From Calothrix sp. PCC 7716 (lineage in GTDB: Bacteria; Cyanobacteriota; Cyanobacteriia; Cyanobacteriales; Nostocaceae): a DNA stretch of 64,000 nt. Of this stretch, positions 1 through 8,336 are shown piece after piece. Under the pieces are notes generated by a model, which worked only from the letters and a program-made list of their open reading frames with translations, ran no database searches and was not told the origin of the DNA. The position numbers were made by a program, and so were the translations under genes. The stretch is taken from positions 4,464,001-4,528,000 of the forward strand of contig NZ_AP025018.1 of NCBI RefSeq assembly GCF_019977735.1, written 5' to 3'. Positions within the stretch are counted from its first letter, which is position 1; every line of letters begins with the position of its first letter.

Positions 1-662
1 ATCCGTTAATGCAGGGTTATGATTCTGTTGCCGTCGAGTCAGATGTTGAATTAGGTGGTACTGACCAAAAATTTAACATTGCTGTAGGGCGTGACTTACA
101 GCGCCATTTTGGACAGAAGCCTCAGTTTGGTTTATTAACACCGATTTTAATAGGCACTGATGGCGTACAAAAAATGTCGAAGTCTCTGAATAATTACATA
201 GGTTTATCAGAGCATCCGAATAATAAATACCAAAAGCTTCAAGCAACACCTGATAATTTGTTGGAATCTTATTTTGAACTGCTAACAAATTTACCTTTAG
301 ATCGTTTGCCTACAGAAGCGCGCGATAAGCAAAAACTCCTAGCTTGGGAAGTAGTTAAACACTATCACGGTGAAGTTGCTGCTGCCGAAGCCAAAAAAGC
401 AGCAGAATCTGCTGGTCAGCAAGGAGAAATTCCAGAGTTTTCTTTATCTGGCGTTGAATTTCCGGCGCGGTTAGCTTCGATTTTAAATTTAAGTGGGTTG
501 TGTAAAAGCGGGGGCGAGGGCAGGCGTAAGATTCAAGAAGGGGGGGTAAAGTTGGATTCTGAGAAGGTCTCTGATGCCGAAACAACTTTTCAAAACCCTG
601 AAGAGTTACACGGTAAAGTTTTACAGCTAGGAAAGAAAAATTTTATTCGTCTAACACCGTAA
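1..662 (+). CDS. tyrS: Tyrosine--tRNA ligase, C-terminal part (cut by window edge)
   Basis: This is the 3' portion of a class I tyrosyl-tRNA synthetase, which charges tRNA-Tyr in the cytoplasm. The reading frame is open to the first base, so the gene begins outside the window and the methionine at 9 is internal. The fragment has the GGTDQ substrate-pocket motif, the KMSKS ATP-binding loop (codons at about 171-185) and a C-terminal S4 RNA-binding domain in its last 70 residues. The KMSKS form and the S4 tail fit the TyrRS class rather than TrpRS. It ends 50 bp before pyrF on the same strand, with a dispersed palindromic repeat between them. Confidence 0.95.
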   Translation, partial: PLMQGYDSVAVESDVELGGTDQKFNIAVGRDLQRHFGQKPQFGLLTPILIGTDGVQKMSKSLNNYIGLSEHPNNKYQKLQATPDNLLESYFELLTNLPLDRLPTEARDKQKLLAWEVVKHYHGEVAAAEAKKAAESAGQQGEIPEFSLSGVEFPARLASILNLSGLCKSGGEGRRKIQEGGVKLDSEKVSDAETTFQNPEELHGKVLQLGKKNFIRLTP

Positions 663-663
663 T

Positions 664-689
664 GTAGGGTGGGCAGTGCCCACCATACT
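664..689. repeat. Dispersed palindrome, GTGGGCAnTGCCCAC family
   Basis: The core GGTGGGCAGTGCCCACC is a near-perfect palindrome flanked by GTA and TACT. Related copies lie at 3203-3229, 7935-7950 plus 8128-8148 (split), 16870-16895 and 34496-34522. Looser variants with a TCCTTGCCC or TCCCTGCCC centre are at 17744-17771, 28848-28873 and 45129-45154. All are intergenic. The form is REP-like and a RAYT transposase gene is present at 34745. Confidence 0.85.
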
Positions 690-712
690 TCAATCCAAAA
701 TCCTTTCATCCA

Positions 713-1417
713 ATGTCCAACAAAATAATCGTTCCTCTAGATGTCGCCACAATTGATGATGCTGTGGCACTTATTGATAAATTACCCGATGTTACTTTTT
801 GGAAAGTTGGGTTAGAGCTTTTTACAAGCACTGGGCCGCAAATTCTCGAAATTTTAAAATCTCGCCAAAAACGAATTTTCCTTGATTTGAAATTTCATGA
901 TATACCCAACACAGTCGCAGGCGCCTGTCGTGCTGCTGGGCGTTATGGCGTAGATTTACTTACCGTTCATGCTACAAATGGACGTGACGCTTTAATGAAA
1001 GCAACCGAAGCAGTCAAAGAAGGCGCCGCAATTGCAGGCGTTAAACCTCCTAAGTTAATCGCTATTACCTTGCTTACCAGCATTTCCTCGCGTCAACTAG
1101 CTTTTGACCTACGAATACCTCTCGAACTGCCCGAATATGCCCTACAAATGGCATTAATGGCAAAAGAAGCTGGCTTGGATGGGGCAGTGTGTTCACCTCA
1201 AGAAGTGGCACAACTACGTAATACATGTGGTGATGATTGGATGCTAGTATGTCCTGGTGTTCGTCCGGATTGGGCAGAAAAAGGCGACCAACAGCGCACT
1301 TTTACTCCCAAAAAAGCATTCCAAGCAGGCGCCAGTTTCCTTGTCATCGGTCGTCCCATCACCGCCGCCGAGGAACCTGCCCTAGCCTGGAAAAAAATAT
1401 GTGATGAAGTGGCATAA
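713..1417 (+). CDS. pyrF: Orotidine 5'-phosphate decarboxylase
   Basis: Decarboxylates OMP to UMP, the last step of de novo pyrimidine synthesis, in the cytosol. The 234-residue length is typical for a single-domain bacterial PyrF. The TIM-barrel motifs are visible: an N-terminal IVPLD strand, K31 in WKVGLEL, the catalytic [10 protein letters not shown] segment (D58, K60, D63), TVHA at about residues 86-89 and the phosphate-binding VIGRPIT loop near the C-terminus. The ATG at 713 opens directly on the first strand, so the start is well placed. The next gene begins 2 bp after its stop, which suggests co-transcription. Confidence 0.95.
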   Translation: MSNKIIVPLDVATIDDAVALIDKLPDVTFWKVGLELFTSTGPQILEILKSRQKRIFLDLKFHDIPNTVAGACRAAGRYGVDLLTVHATNGRDALMKATEAVKEGAAIAGVKPPKLIAITLLTSISSRQLAFDLRIPLELPEYALQMALMAKEAGLDGAVCSPQEVAQLRNTCGDDWMLVCPGVRPDWAEKGDQQRTFTPKKAFQAGASFLVIGRPITAAEEPALAWKKICDEVA

Positions 1418-1419
1418 TT

Positions 1420-2025
1420 ATGACGTTTACAGTCGGGAAAAATTATGGCTCGTGCTTCGTATGTGGGTTATGGCTATTTGTCTCGAATGTATCCTCGTTG
1501 CCTGTTTGGGGTGTTAACAAAAGCGAAAGCTTATGTTCTCAACAAAATCTAGAATTAATTACTACTAACCTAATGCGGGATTTGCCTAGCTACGCAAATC
1601 GTGCTGCTCAACGTGCTAGGCGCCTGACTCGCATAGGCGACACTTTTGGCTACATGCTTACTGCTGGTAGACCAGAATTTAAACCTTTGCCACTAAATCC
1701 AAATGTTACAAGTGAAAATACGGCAAAAACTCTTTCTGAAGGTGTCGAACAAATATTTTTTACAACGTTAGAGCGACGCTACATAGCAAAGCAAGCTGTA
1801 GAGTTACAAGAATTTCACTGGCTACTGGTAACGAAAACCAGTACAGGTTGGCGTAAAGTCATGATGTTTACTCAAACTGGCTCATTCCCGGTAAGTAAAC
1901 AAGTTCCTAGCCCACCACGCGATAGTAGTGATGGTGTAGTTGGTCAAGCTGTTGACGCATGGTTACGTGACTGTCAAGCAGGAGCCATTCGTGAGCAAAA
2001 AATCAAAAAACCAACCCTCTTGTAG
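1420..2025 (+). CDS. Conserved hypothetical protein downstream of pyrF
   Basis: A 201-residue protein whose family I cannot name with certainty. It starts 2 bp after pyrF stops and is followed by a strong terminator, so it is probably the last gene of a tyrS-pyrF read-through unit. Residues about 12-31 are hydrophobic and could be a signal peptide or membrane anchor. The rest is soluble, with a basic stretch (ANRAAQRARRLTR) and a central FHWLLVTKTSTGWRKVMMFT segment that looks like a beta-rich fold. A secreted or anchored lumen/periplasm protein is possible. No catalytic motif is apparent. Confidence 0.7.
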   Translation: MTFTVGKNYGSCFVCGLWLFVSNVSSLPVWGVNKSESLCSQQNLELITTNLMRDLPSYANRAAQRARRLTRIGDTFGYMLTAGRPEFKPLPLNPNVTSENTAKTLSEGVEQIFFTTLERRYIAKQAVELQEFHWLLVTKTSTGWRKVMMFTQTGSFPVSKQVPSPPRDSSDGVVGQAVDAWLRDCQAGAIREQKIKKPTLL

Positions 2026-2056
2026 CATAGGCATCGCAAGCCTCGTGTAGTAATAC

Positions 2057-2090
2057 AAAAAGAACCTCCGCACTAAAGAGGTTCTTTTTT
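2057..2090. terminator. Bidirectional intrinsic terminator
   Basis: Arms AAAAAGAACCTC and GAGGTTCTTTTTT pair almost perfectly around a 9-nt loop. The A-run on one side and T-run on the other let it work in both directions. It lies between two convergent genes ending at 2025 (+) and 2124 (-). Confidence 0.88.
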
Positions 2091-2123
2091 ATATTCATAT
2101 TAATTAAAAACAAGCTTTCAAAA

Positions 2124-2351
2124 TTAACCTTTAACTACTTGGCTAGCATAAGCATCCATCCCATAAGCAGGAATGCGCTCACTGTAGTCAACATCTTTAC
2201 CTGTAATGCTATAAGCCAGTTTATCAAAGTCAGAACTCCAGTTACGCTCATGGATAGGTTTAGTTTGCTCACCCATAAAATACGCCAAACTACCAATCAA
2301 CGCAACTGCAACCCAACCCACTACAAATAATGAAATTAATACGGTCATCAT
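2124..2351 (-). CDS. Small single-span membrane protein, possible Psb35-like
   Basis: A 75-residue protein with one N-terminal transmembrane helix (residues about 3-25) and a charged C-terminal tail containing KPIHERNW, DFDKLAYSITG and a final AYGMDAYAS segment. This layout, a short helix with a conserved polar tail, is seen in thylakoid accessory proteins of cyanobacteria. From memory the tail resembles the photosystem II assembly factor Psb35, but I cannot verify this. It stands alone, convergent with the pyrF unit and sharing its terminator, with a 220-bp promoter region separating it from the divergent gene at 2574. The tandem ATGATG leaves one residue of start ambiguity. Confidence 0.7.
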   Translation of the reverse strand: MMTVLISLFVVGWVAVALIGSLAYFMGEQTKPIHERNWSSDFDKLAYSITGKDVDYSERIPAYGMDAYASQVVKG

Positions 2352-2573
2352 AACGTTCTAGCTCCTAGTTAAGTTTTTGTTAACTTATGTAAACTAATGT
2401 AAAGCATTATTTACATTTGTTGCAATATTAGTGCTGGTGTGCTTTCCGGAACGTTTGGTACGGTATACCGCACTTTGAGCCATTTTCAGGAATTACTTTT
2501 TGACAAGTTGAAGTATTTGTTATCAAGACAAGAATAAATCTAATAACTTCAATTATTTATAAGGTATAAACTA

Positions 2574-3200
2574 ATGGCTTTCACTGCATATGTTTCAACA
2601 AAAGATGGTGATTCTCTTACAGTTCGTAACCGCGCAAACGGTGAACCAGTTGGTTCATTAGTTAACGGTACAGAAGTAAATGTGATTAGTGAACCTGTAT
2701 TTTCAGGCTCTAGAACATGGGTACAAATTGGAGCTAACCGTTGGATTGCAAATGATTTTATAACTGTTATTCGTGGCGCCCGCATAGTTGCTAATAGAAC
2801 AACAGGAAATATTAATGGATTAAGAGTATATAATGCTCGTTTGATAGATAGTAACGGTAGAGTTATAAACACTGTGCGTGGAGTATCTGGTCGGGCAAAT
2901 AACCAAACACCATCAGATGTAGCGGGTTCGCAGGCGCCTTTACCTTTTGGTATTTACAAGTTTGATTTTCCTGGAGTTGTAGAGTTTAAAGATGGCGAGT
3001 TTGGTGGTGTATGGTCATCAATGACACCGACTTTTACAACCGGACGTACAGAACTTGGTGTTCACTATGACCCTTCTGCGTTAAGGCAAAATTCTAATAG
3101 TGGTACAGCAGGTTGTTTTGCAACACCTACTATTCGAGAAAGAGATATTATGACGAATTTTATTCGCACTCATAAACCTGTGCATTTTGTTTGTTATTAA
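2574..3200 (+). CDS. SH3-like domain protein with L,D-transpeptidase-like C-terminus
   Basis: A 208-residue protein. Residues about 4-62 form a bacterial SH3-like domain (AYVSTKDGDSLTVRN, GSLVNGTEV, WVQI, RWIANDFI), a fold that often binds peptidoglycan. The C-terminal half has H164 in GVHYD and C181 in SGTAGCFAT, spaced like the His/Cys pair of YkuD-type L,D-transpeptidases, which cross-link or modify peptidoglycan. No signal peptide is visible, which is odd for a wall enzyme. It may act in the cytosol, leave by another route or be released on lysis. Gene alone, with its own upstream region. The enzyme class is inference from the motif, not a family match. Confidence 0.75.
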   Translation: MAFTAYVSTKDGDSLTVRNRANGEPVGSLVNGTEVNVISEPVFSGSRTWVQIGANRWIANDFITVIRGARIVANRTTGNINGLRVYNARLIDSNGRVINTVRGVSGRANNQTPSDVAGSQAPLPFGIYKFDFPGVVEFKDGEFGGVWSSMTPTFTTGRTELGVHYDPSALRQNSNSGTAGCFATPTIRERDIMTNFIRTHKPVHFVCY

Positions 3201-3202
3201 TT

Positions 3203-3229
3203 GTATGGTGGGCATTGCCCACCCTACTA
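3203..3229. repeat. Dispersed palindrome, GTGGGCAnTGCCCAC family
   Basis: The second copy of the family listed at 664, core GGTGGGCATTGCCCACC, sits directly after the stop codon of the SH3-domain gene and before the petC-petA terminator. Confidence 0.85.
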
Positions 3230-3231
3230 AA

Positions 3232-3262
3232 ATAAAAAAGGCAGGTTGTTGTAACCTGTCTT
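3232..3262 (-). terminator. Intrinsic terminator of petC-petA
   Basis: Read on the minus strand, GACAGGTT and AACCTGCC pair around a 5-nt loop and are followed by TTTTTTATTTT. It lies 35 bp after the petA stop codon, the expected place for termination of the operon. Confidence 0.85.
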
Positions 3263-3296
3263 AATATATAAAATATTGATTTAATTTGACCGAGAG

Positions 3297-4298
3297 TTAG
3301 AAATTCATTTCGGCAGCTTGGACTTTTTCTACTTGTTTCTTCTTCAAAACCAGCATTACTTGCGCGAGCATGGTTAAAGAAACAAATCCAACTAACCAGC
3401 CGACACGGGTAGCATCTTGAAGTACAATTTCGGTATCTTTCTGCCCGAAACCACCAACGTTAGGGTTATTGGTGAGCGCGTCACCAGATTTTACAGTTTG
3501 TCCTTCCGATACAATCAACTCAGGGCCAGCAGGAACTAGTTCTGTAACTGTTTTTCCTTCTTCGCTCTGAATATCAACCGCATACTTGACGTTACCGTCT
3601 TCGTCTTCTTGCTTGGTTATTTTGCTGATAGTACCAGCAGCAGGAGCGGTGTATTGATTATTGTTGCTCTTTTCACCTGTGGGATAAACTTGTCCACGTC
3701 CACGGTTGGCGCCTAAGTGAACCGAGTATTTACCAAACTGGACACTCTTGTCGCTTCTTGGGTCGGGAGAAAGAACAGGGAATATAATTTCTTGATACTG
3801 TTCTCCTGGTAAGGGTCCTACCAAAACAACATTTTCTTTATCTTCACGATAAGGTTGGTAATATACACCGTTGAGTTTTTCCTTCATTTCTTCAGGAATA
3901 CGGTCTTCGGGTGCAATTTTAAAACCATCAGGAAGCATTAATACGGCGCCAACGTTTAGACCAACTTTGGAACCATCTGCACCAACCTGCTGTACGTTAG
4001 TATCGTAAGGGATTTTAACAACCGCTTCAAATACAGTATCAGGTAGTACAGCTTGAGGAACTTCAACTTCAGCTGGTTTTGCAGCAAGGTGACAATTCGC
4101 GCAAACAATCCGTCCGGTCGGTTCACGAGGGGTTTCTGGGTAGGTTTGCTGCGCCCAAAAAGGGTATGCAGCAGCGGTTTGGGGTAATGCGATATCGCTG
4201 GTGAAAATAATTCCCACAGCTGCTATCACAACGAGCAATGATTTTGTCATTACTCTAAAAGCGGCATTTAACCGCATCGTTGTGCAAGTTTTTCTCAT
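3297..4298 (-). CDS. petA: Cytochrome f (apocytochrome f precursor)
   Basis: The c-type haem subunit of the cytochrome b6f complex. It passes electrons from the Rieske protein to plastocyanin or cytochrome c6 in the thylakoid lumen. Length 333 residues, usual for the family. It has a signal sequence ending at TAAA, then Y45, the N-terminal residue of the mature protein that serves as axial haem ligand. The haem site CANCH follows at 66-70. There is a large lumenal beta domain, and a single C-terminal membrane anchor precedes the conserved [15 protein letters not shown] end. It lies 51 bp downstream of petC in the standard cyanobacterial petCA operon and ends before a strong terminator. Confidence 0.98.
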   Translation of the reverse strand: MRKTCTTMRLNAAFRVMTKSLLVVIAAVGIIFTSDIALPQTAAAYPFWAQQTYPETPREPTGRIVCANCHLAAKPAEVEVPQAVLPDTVFEAVVKIPYDTNVQQVGADGSKVGLNVGAVLMLPDGFKIAPEDRIPEEMKEKLNGVYYQPYREDKENVVLVGPLPGEQYQEIIFPVLSPDPRSDKSVQFGKYSVHLGANRGRGQVYPTGEKSNNNQYTAPAAGTISKITKQEDEDGNVKYAVDIQSEEGKTVTELVPAGPELIVSEGQTVKSGDALTNNPNVGGFGQKDTEIVLQDATRVGWLVGFVSLTMLAQVMLVLKKKQVEKVQAAEMNF

Positions 4299-4349
4299 CT
4301 CAATAAGGACTATTGTTTTTCGCGATTCAGGGTTAGGAAATATTTAGAA

Positions 4350-4889
4350 TTAAGCCCACCAAGGTTCTTCGCCAGTGCGGAAGTCGGTTTCTGTCCAAGA
4401 AGTAAGGACAATTTTGTCATCTTGCGTGCTGGCATGGCTTAGTGCCAAAGACCTTGGCGCCGGACCACGAACTACTTTACCAGTTGCATCATACTGCGAA
4501 CCGTGACAAGGGCACTTAAATTTATTTTCTGCTGCGTTCCAAGGCACAACACACCCCAAATGGGTACACACTGCGTTGATACCGTAATCGGTAATTGCTT
4601 CCTTGCTTTCAACAACAATATATGTGGGGTCTCCCTTCAGTCCTTGAACTAGAACACGGTCGCCTACATTATGGCTATCGAGAAACTTAGTGACACTAAC
4701 ATCATTTCCCAATTCGTCTTTTGCTGTGGCACCACCACCACCACCACCACTTGCAGGCGGAATAAAATAATTTATGACGGGATACAATGCTCCCAACGCT
4801 ACTCCTGTCACAGTTCCGAACGTTAAAAGGTTCATGAACTGGCGCCGTCCCATATCAGGCACATCAGCTGATTCAGAAAATTGAGCCAT
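4350..4889 (-). CDS. petC: Cytochrome b6f Rieske iron-sulfur protein
   Basis: The 2Fe-2S subunit of cytochrome b6f, oxidising plastoquinol at the lumenal side. Length 179 residues, standard. The N-terminus has a short stromal segment with RRQF followed by one membrane helix (about 20-42), then a glycine-rich flexible hinge of six to seven glycines. The cluster ligands are in CTHLGC (108-113) and CPCHGS (126-131), with C113/C128 in the places of the structural disulfide. First gene of petC-petA. It is divergent from the DUF3067 gene with a 286-bp promoter region between them. Confidence 0.98.
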   Translation of the reverse strand: MAQFSESADVPDMGRRQFMNLLTFGTVTGVALGALYPVINYFIPPASGGGGGGATAKDELGNDVSVTKFLDSHNVGDRVLVQGLKGDPTYIVVESKEAITDYGINAVCTHLGCVVPWNAAENKFKCPCHGSQYDATGKVVRGPAPRSLALSHASTQDDKIVLTSWTETDFRTGEEPWWA

Positions 4890-5175
4890 AATCTTAGGTT
4901 CTTTGTTTATTTTGTTAACAAAATAGACTTGAGTTCTAACTTTATCTTGAGACTCTAGTCTTATCTAGATGCCATGACCCACAATTTCATATGGCAGCAC
5001 GAACACGAGGGAAACCTAGTGCAACGCGCTTTCACCTGCCGAATTCTCTCCTTAAGCGAGATGATCCCAGCATCTTTTATGGTAGCATTACATTTCTTTA
5101 TATTCTTATCATACTTGAGTTACGTAAATTAACATCATCACAAATTGTAAAATTATTGTGGGGGGTAATAAATTT

Positions 5176-5487
5176 ATGACAGGACAAGAACTGCGCCAGA
5201 TGTTAATCGATAAGTGGGGATACTCATACGACGTGCAATTTCGGCGTACACAAGGTAAAATATTTATCCAAATAATGTGGAAGTATGCAGAGCAAGCCTC
5301 TTTCCCACTGAGTGAAGGGGAGTATCAAGCGCATTTAGACGACGTAGCGAACTATTTAAATGCGATGGGTGGCACATCCCAAGTACAAGCGTTCATTCTA
5401 CAAACGCGCGAAAAACCACGTTTGGGTAAAGCTGTTAGTATACCACTTGACTTAGGTGAGCGCGCGACCGAGTGGTTAATCGAATAG
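5176..5487 (+). CDS. DUF3067 family protein
   Basis: A small soluble protein (103 residues) of the DUF3067 family, found in cyanobacteria and plastids. Its function is unknown to me. Visible features are an N-terminal helix MTGQELRQMLIDKWG, a central strand KIFIQIMWKYAEQ and a helix around YQAHLDDVANYLNAMG. An upstream GTG at 5158 is in frame, but the run GTGGGGGG there is better read as the ribosome-binding site for the ATG at 5176, and homologues as I recall them begin at that methionine. Divergent from petC, so the two may share regulatory sequence. Confidence 0.82.
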   Translation: MTGQELRQMLIDKWGYSYDVQFRRTQGKIFIQIMWKYAEQASFPLSEGEYQAHLDDVANYLNAMGGTSQVQAFILQTREKPRLGKAVSIPLDLGERATEWLIE

Positions 5488-5546
5488 ATAAACGAGAGTA
5501 AAGAATTTTATACTTCTATATACAAAATTAAAGATATTAAACCTAT

Positions 5547-5579
5547 GTAGGTTGGGTGTAGCGACAGCGCAACCCAACA
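5547..5579. repeat. Dispersed inverted repeat, GTTGGGT...ACCCAAC family
   Basis: GGTTGGGT and AACCCAAC arms surround a GTAGCGACAGCGC centre. A second copy with the core TTGGGTTGCGCGATAGCGAA lies at 38486-38520. Both are intergenic. Confidence 0.75.
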
Positions 5580-5681
5580 TTGTGCTTAAAGTGTTCGGTT
5601 ACACCACAACAAAGCCAACCTAAATTTTAGCTTTTCAAGATTTACTTTATAAATAACCTCTTATTTAAAATTATCTAAACA

Positions 5682-5846
5682 TTGAAAGTTCTAAGGCGAT
5701 TATGCGAAGATTTATATAACGCTTCGCAAGTAGCTTTAGACAACAATGATTTTGACGATGCAATATTTTTGCAAAGTCAAGCGGATAAACTATTTGAAGA
5801 GGCTATTAACCTCGAATATATAATCGCTGAACAGGAGGAACAGTGA
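5682..5846 (+). CDS. Small acidic ORF with TTG start, coupled to next gene
   Basis: A 54-codon frame from TTG at 5682 to TGA at 5844-5846. Its product begins LKVLRRLCEDLYNASQ and is helical and acidic, containing NDFDDAIFLQSQADKLFEE. Its stop overlaps the GTG start of the next gene by four bases (GTGA), a classical translational coupling arrangement. The helical tetratricopeptide-like character matches that of the following 65-residue protein, so the two may form a small pair. No ATG or GTG exists in frame and the site before TTG is weak, so the start is uncertain. It could also be the remnant of a longer gene, since an in-frame stop lies only 4 bp upstream of the TTG. Confidence 0.5.
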   Translation: MKVLRRLCEDLYNASQVALDNNDFDDAIFLQSQADKLFEEAINLEYIIAEQEEQ

Positions 5847-6040
5847 AAACCTTAGAACAGTTAAAAGCACGTGCCAAAGAACTTGCAAAACAAGCTGCTG
5901 ACTATAGTCGGGAAGCAAACCAGGTTCATGCTACAGACCGTGAACAAGGTAAAATCTTAATGCGTCGGGCATACGAAGCTAGCAAACGCTGTCAAGTTGT
6001 AATTGGCGAAATACTTCGTCAAGAAAAAACAACTGTTTAA
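5843..6040 (+). CDS. Small helical hypothetical protein
   Basis: A 65-residue, highly charged, probably all-helical protein (MKTLEQLKARAKELAKQAAD... EQGKILMRRAYEASKRC). The GTG start at 5843 follows a very good ribosome-binding site, AGGAGG, with 5-7 bases spacing, which supports it over internal starts. It overlaps the preceding small ORF by four bases, so translation is likely coupled. No known domain recognised. A role in binding a partner through helix pairing is only a guess. Confidence 0.65.
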   Translation: MKTLEQLKARAKELAKQAADYSREANQVHATDREQGKILMRRAYEASKRCQVVIGEILRQEKTTV

Positions 6041-6118
6041 TTAAGAATTGGTGTTATTACATGTGGCGCCTTGCTCTCGAATTTAACTGAGGGGTAGGTG
6101 CCTCTCTCCTGTATGTAC

Positions 6119-6142
6119 AGACGCTCTGGTTCGGGAGCGTCT
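6119..6142. other. Hairpin
   Basis: Arms AGACGCTC and GAGCGTCT form a perfect 8-bp stem with an 8-nt loop, 79 bp after the 65-residue gene. There is no clear T-run, so it is a possible but weak terminator. Confidence 0.5.
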
Positions 6143-6169
6143 CAAAGTCTCTATGGTAAATAGAATATT

Positions 6170-6200
6170 GACTGCACAGGCTTTCCGGCCTGTGCTACAA
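6170..6200. repeat. Dispersed inverted repeat, ACTGCACAGGC family
   Basis: GCACAGGC and GCCTGTGC arms around a TTTCCG centre, followed by TACAA. Other copies are at 8297-8327 and 62105-62135, with a decayed copy at 38442-38472. Three of the four are preceded by a T-G-GTAAA segment (CTCTGTGGTAAA or similar), suggesting that the mobile or duplicated unit is longer than the hairpin. Confidence 0.75.
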
Positions 6201-6214
6201 TTTGCTGTTACATT

Positions 6215-6667
6215 CTAAAACTGCTTGAATAAAACAGTATTTTTATGTTCTCGGAATCCTAATTTTTGATAAAAATTATATGCGTTGTGACTTTCCTTAG
6301 TAGTTTCAAGGCAAAAAGCAACAGCTTTATTTTTAAACTCCTTTGACAGAAATTCAAAAAACTTTCTGCCAATACCCTGCCCTCTGTATTCTTTTTTAAC
6401 AAATAATTCGTCAATATTAAGTATCTCGCCGCCGAATTCGTTACTCCAGAAATATATTAAAATGGCATAACCAATCAAGTTGTCTTGCTGTTCAAAAATA
6501 TAAATACATCCTCGATTTGGCTCCCTAGTAAGTTTATTAACTGTATTAGCTATTTTTACTACTGACATTTCTTCACCCTTTATCTCTTCAGCATAAAGAG
6601 CAAGCATCATAGCTTCAAGCACTGTATAGTCGGAAGATTTGTATAACCGAAAACACGTTGTCGTCAT
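6215..6667 (-). CDS. GNAT family N-acetyltransferase
   Basis: A 150-residue acetyltransferase of the GNAT fold that would move an acetyl group from acetyl-CoA to an amine. The acetyl-CoA-binding motif A is clear: ELFVKKEYRGQGIGRKFFEF, with the pyrophosphate loop R95-G100. The C-terminal AYNFYQKLGFREH segment is the usual motif B. The acidic N-terminal half (YAEEIKGEE) and the central YAILIYFWSNEFGG strand pair are typical of small-molecule or N-terminal acetylases. The substrate cannot be told. It is monocistronic, with a 130-bp gap to the next minus-strand gene. Confidence 0.88.
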   Translation of the reverse strand: MTTTCFRLYKSSDYTVLEAMMLALYAEEIKGEEMSVVKIANTVNKLTREPNRGCIYIFEQQDNLIGYAILIYFWSNEFGGEILNIDELFVKKEYRGQGIGRKFFEFLSKEFKNKAVAFCLETTKESHNAYNFYQKLGFREHKNTVLFKQF

Positions 6668-6797
6668 TTCTATTTACCAATACCTTGAAACAAAGCGAAA
6701 AATATCTGAGTTATTTTAGACACACAATAATAATAAAATTAACACCGCCTATGTGTACTAATAAAGGCACCTGATTATCAACCGAAATACACAAAAC

Positions 6798-7304
6798 TTA
6801 ACGTAGAGGTGCCTGCTGATTGTTGCGCCGTTGTCGAAGATAGTTTTCAATAATTTGTAGTCTTTGTTTTACTGCCTCTGAGCGAGAGCGTGTTAAGAGC
6901 CGATGTCTTCTACTGCCAGTAATTGCATAGTGAATTGTAACTCGTCTATTTATACGTTCTGTTGTTGAAGGTTTAAATTTCCATTCAAGCGCTTGTGTAA
7001 TAGCAGCTTCATCAAGTTTAAGATTGCCGCTTGAGCGTGCTAAACGAACGAGTTGTACATCGCCATTTTTATTGACATCAACAACAAGGGTAACACTGCC
7101 TTCAATTCCTCCTCTTCTTAATGATTCTTCATATTTTACTTCACATTGTAAGCAATCCTTAATTGTTAGGGCGCCTGATTTATCAACCTTTGGTTTTGCC
7201 GATGCGAGTACTAGAACATTCGACCAAGCAAATAAAAAAAATGTACTACAAGTGAATATAAATATTAAATTTATACAGCTTAATGATTTTGTCTTTGGTG
7301 GCAT
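6798..7304 (-). CDS. TonB C-terminal-domain protein (energy transducer TonB family)
   Basis: A 168-residue protein with a hydrophobic N-terminal segment (about residues 9-34), acting as signal peptide or membrane anchor. The C-terminal domain of about 80 residues is of TonB type (GIEGSVTLVVDVNKNGDVQLVRLARSSG is its core, continuing through LDEAAITQALEWKFKP). TonB domains contact outer-membrane receptors. Here the proline-rich spacer of true TonB is missing and the protein is short, so it may be a TonB-fold periplasmic protein rather than a working energy transducer. The C-terminal tail (RRHRLLTRSRSEAVKQRL) is basic and unusual. No ExbB/ExbD genes lie nearby. Confidence 0.8.
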   Translation of the reverse strand: MPPKTKSLSCINLIFIFTCSTFFLFAWSNVLVLASAKPKVDKSGALTIKDCLQCEVKYEESLRRGGIEGSVTLVVDVNKNGDVQLVRLARSSGNLKLDEAAITQALEWKFKPSTTERINRRVTIHYAITGSRRHRLLTRSRSEAVKQRLQIIENYLRQRRNNQQAPLR

Positions 7305-7571
7305 AAATTACTCATAATTACATAAATCTCGTTTTAGCGTTATACATTTTAATATATTCGGGATTATGAAAATAGTCAAAATTTTTACTTGCTGCATAAA
7401 CTCCGCTCTTCTAACATATAGATATTTAGATGAGTAAGAGTAAAAACCTATGACTCTATTAACAGGTAATGTTTGTGATTTTTTCTGAAAAAGTTTCCTA
7501 TTCTTGGTTAATGTATTGATAACAAATGATATTAGCGCCTAAAAATTTGGTGACAACTCTCTCCTATACAG

Positions 7572-7967
7572 ATGTTAAAAATGTCAACAGAACAATATGA
7601 ACAAAGCCGCATTTGTAACAACTGCGGTTATGAGGAAACAAGGCTTCTTTCTGAATTAAGCGCAGCCTTTGAAGAAACGCGCGTGTGGGAAGAACCATGC
7701 CCGAAATGCGGCTCAATAGATTTTAGTGAAAGCTCTTCGATGCCGGGGCTTTCACGCTCTATACTATCCGTTTGGGCAACTAACGATGGACTTTCTTTTG
7801 TGCAACAGGACGAAGATTTAGCTATTGCATCTAGACAGCATTTAGAGCTAATTCGAGCAGGCAACGATACATACCTGACATCTTGCACCATGAGCTTCCA
7901 CTCGAATAAAAGAGTTTGTAATGCTTATTTTTACGTAGGGTGGGCACTGCTAGCCCTGTCAAGGTGA
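7572..7967 (+). CDS. Zinc-ribbon hypothetical protein, C-terminus altered by MITE insertion
   Basis: A 131-residue reading frame with a zinc-ribbon made of CNNCG (residues about 15-19) and CPKCG (about 43-47), a fold used for nucleic-acid or protein binding. The C-terminal residues YVGWALLALSR are not natural coding sequence: they are translated from a copy of the GTGGGCA palindrome (7935-7950) and from the first bases of the inserted element at 7951. The original 3' end of the gene has thus been lost or the stop shifted. The frame may start at the ATG at 7572 or 7581. Function unknown. Confidence 0.6.
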   Translation: MLKMSTEQYEQSRICNNCGYEETRLLSELSAAFEETRVWEEPCPKCGSIDFSESSSMPGLSRSILSVWATNDGLSFVQQDEDLAIASRQHLELIRAGNDTYLTSCTMSFHSNKRVCNAYFYVGWALLALSR

Positions 7968-8127
7968 GCATGGGTACTAACCATTTATAAGGGTTTTAGC
8001 CTTTCACTGATTAAAATTTGAAAGCAAAAAATAATATTTGCGCTCAATTTTATATTCCAGAGTTGGGGGTACAACGTAAGAATAAGGCTTTTATCTAGTA
8101 CTGTATTGGTACACCTTGACAGGGCTA
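7951..8127. mobile_element. 177-bp MITE-like element inside a palindromic repeat
   Basis: The ends are perfect 16-bp terminal inverted repeats: TAGCCCTGTCAAGGTG at 7951-7966 and its reverse complement at 8112-8127. The element is immediately flanked by a 12-bp direct repeat, GGTGGGCACTGC (7939-7950 and 8128-8139), so it looks inserted into a copy of the dispersed GTGGGCA palindrome with duplication of the target. It has no coding capacity. No parental transposase or second copy was seen in this window. An inversion around the palindrome is the main alternative. Confidence 0.65.
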
Positions 8128-8233
8128 GGTGGGCACTGCCCACCTTACCCAAGCCAAGTGAAGGTGCATTCCGGTGAGCTACCCCACAAGAAATGAGTGA
8201 AGATTTTTTTATTTGGAAGTCCCTAAAATCAAA

Positions 8234-8327
8234 TATCCGTTACATCCGTTTATCATCCGTTGCCATCTGCGTCTCTGTGGTAAATATAAATACATTGACT
8301 GCACAGGCAAGATGCCTGTGTTACATA
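8234..8327. repeat. Two adjoining dispersed repeats
   Basis: 8234-8264 is a run of ATCCGTT units (rc: GGCAACGGATGATAAACGGA...) that recurs in opposite orientation at 20300-20329. It is followed by a CTCTGTGGTAAATA segment and, at 8297-8327, a copy of the ACTGCACAGGC hairpin family. The cluster lies just past the 3' end of tatC. Confidence 0.7.
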
Positions 8328-8336
8328 TATGACATA

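Noticed and set aside
4991..5179. Plus-strand ORF of 62 codons upstream of the DUF3067 gene
   Set aside because: It lies in the petC/DUF3067 promoter region, has no ribosome-binding site of note and ends inside the real start of the next gene.
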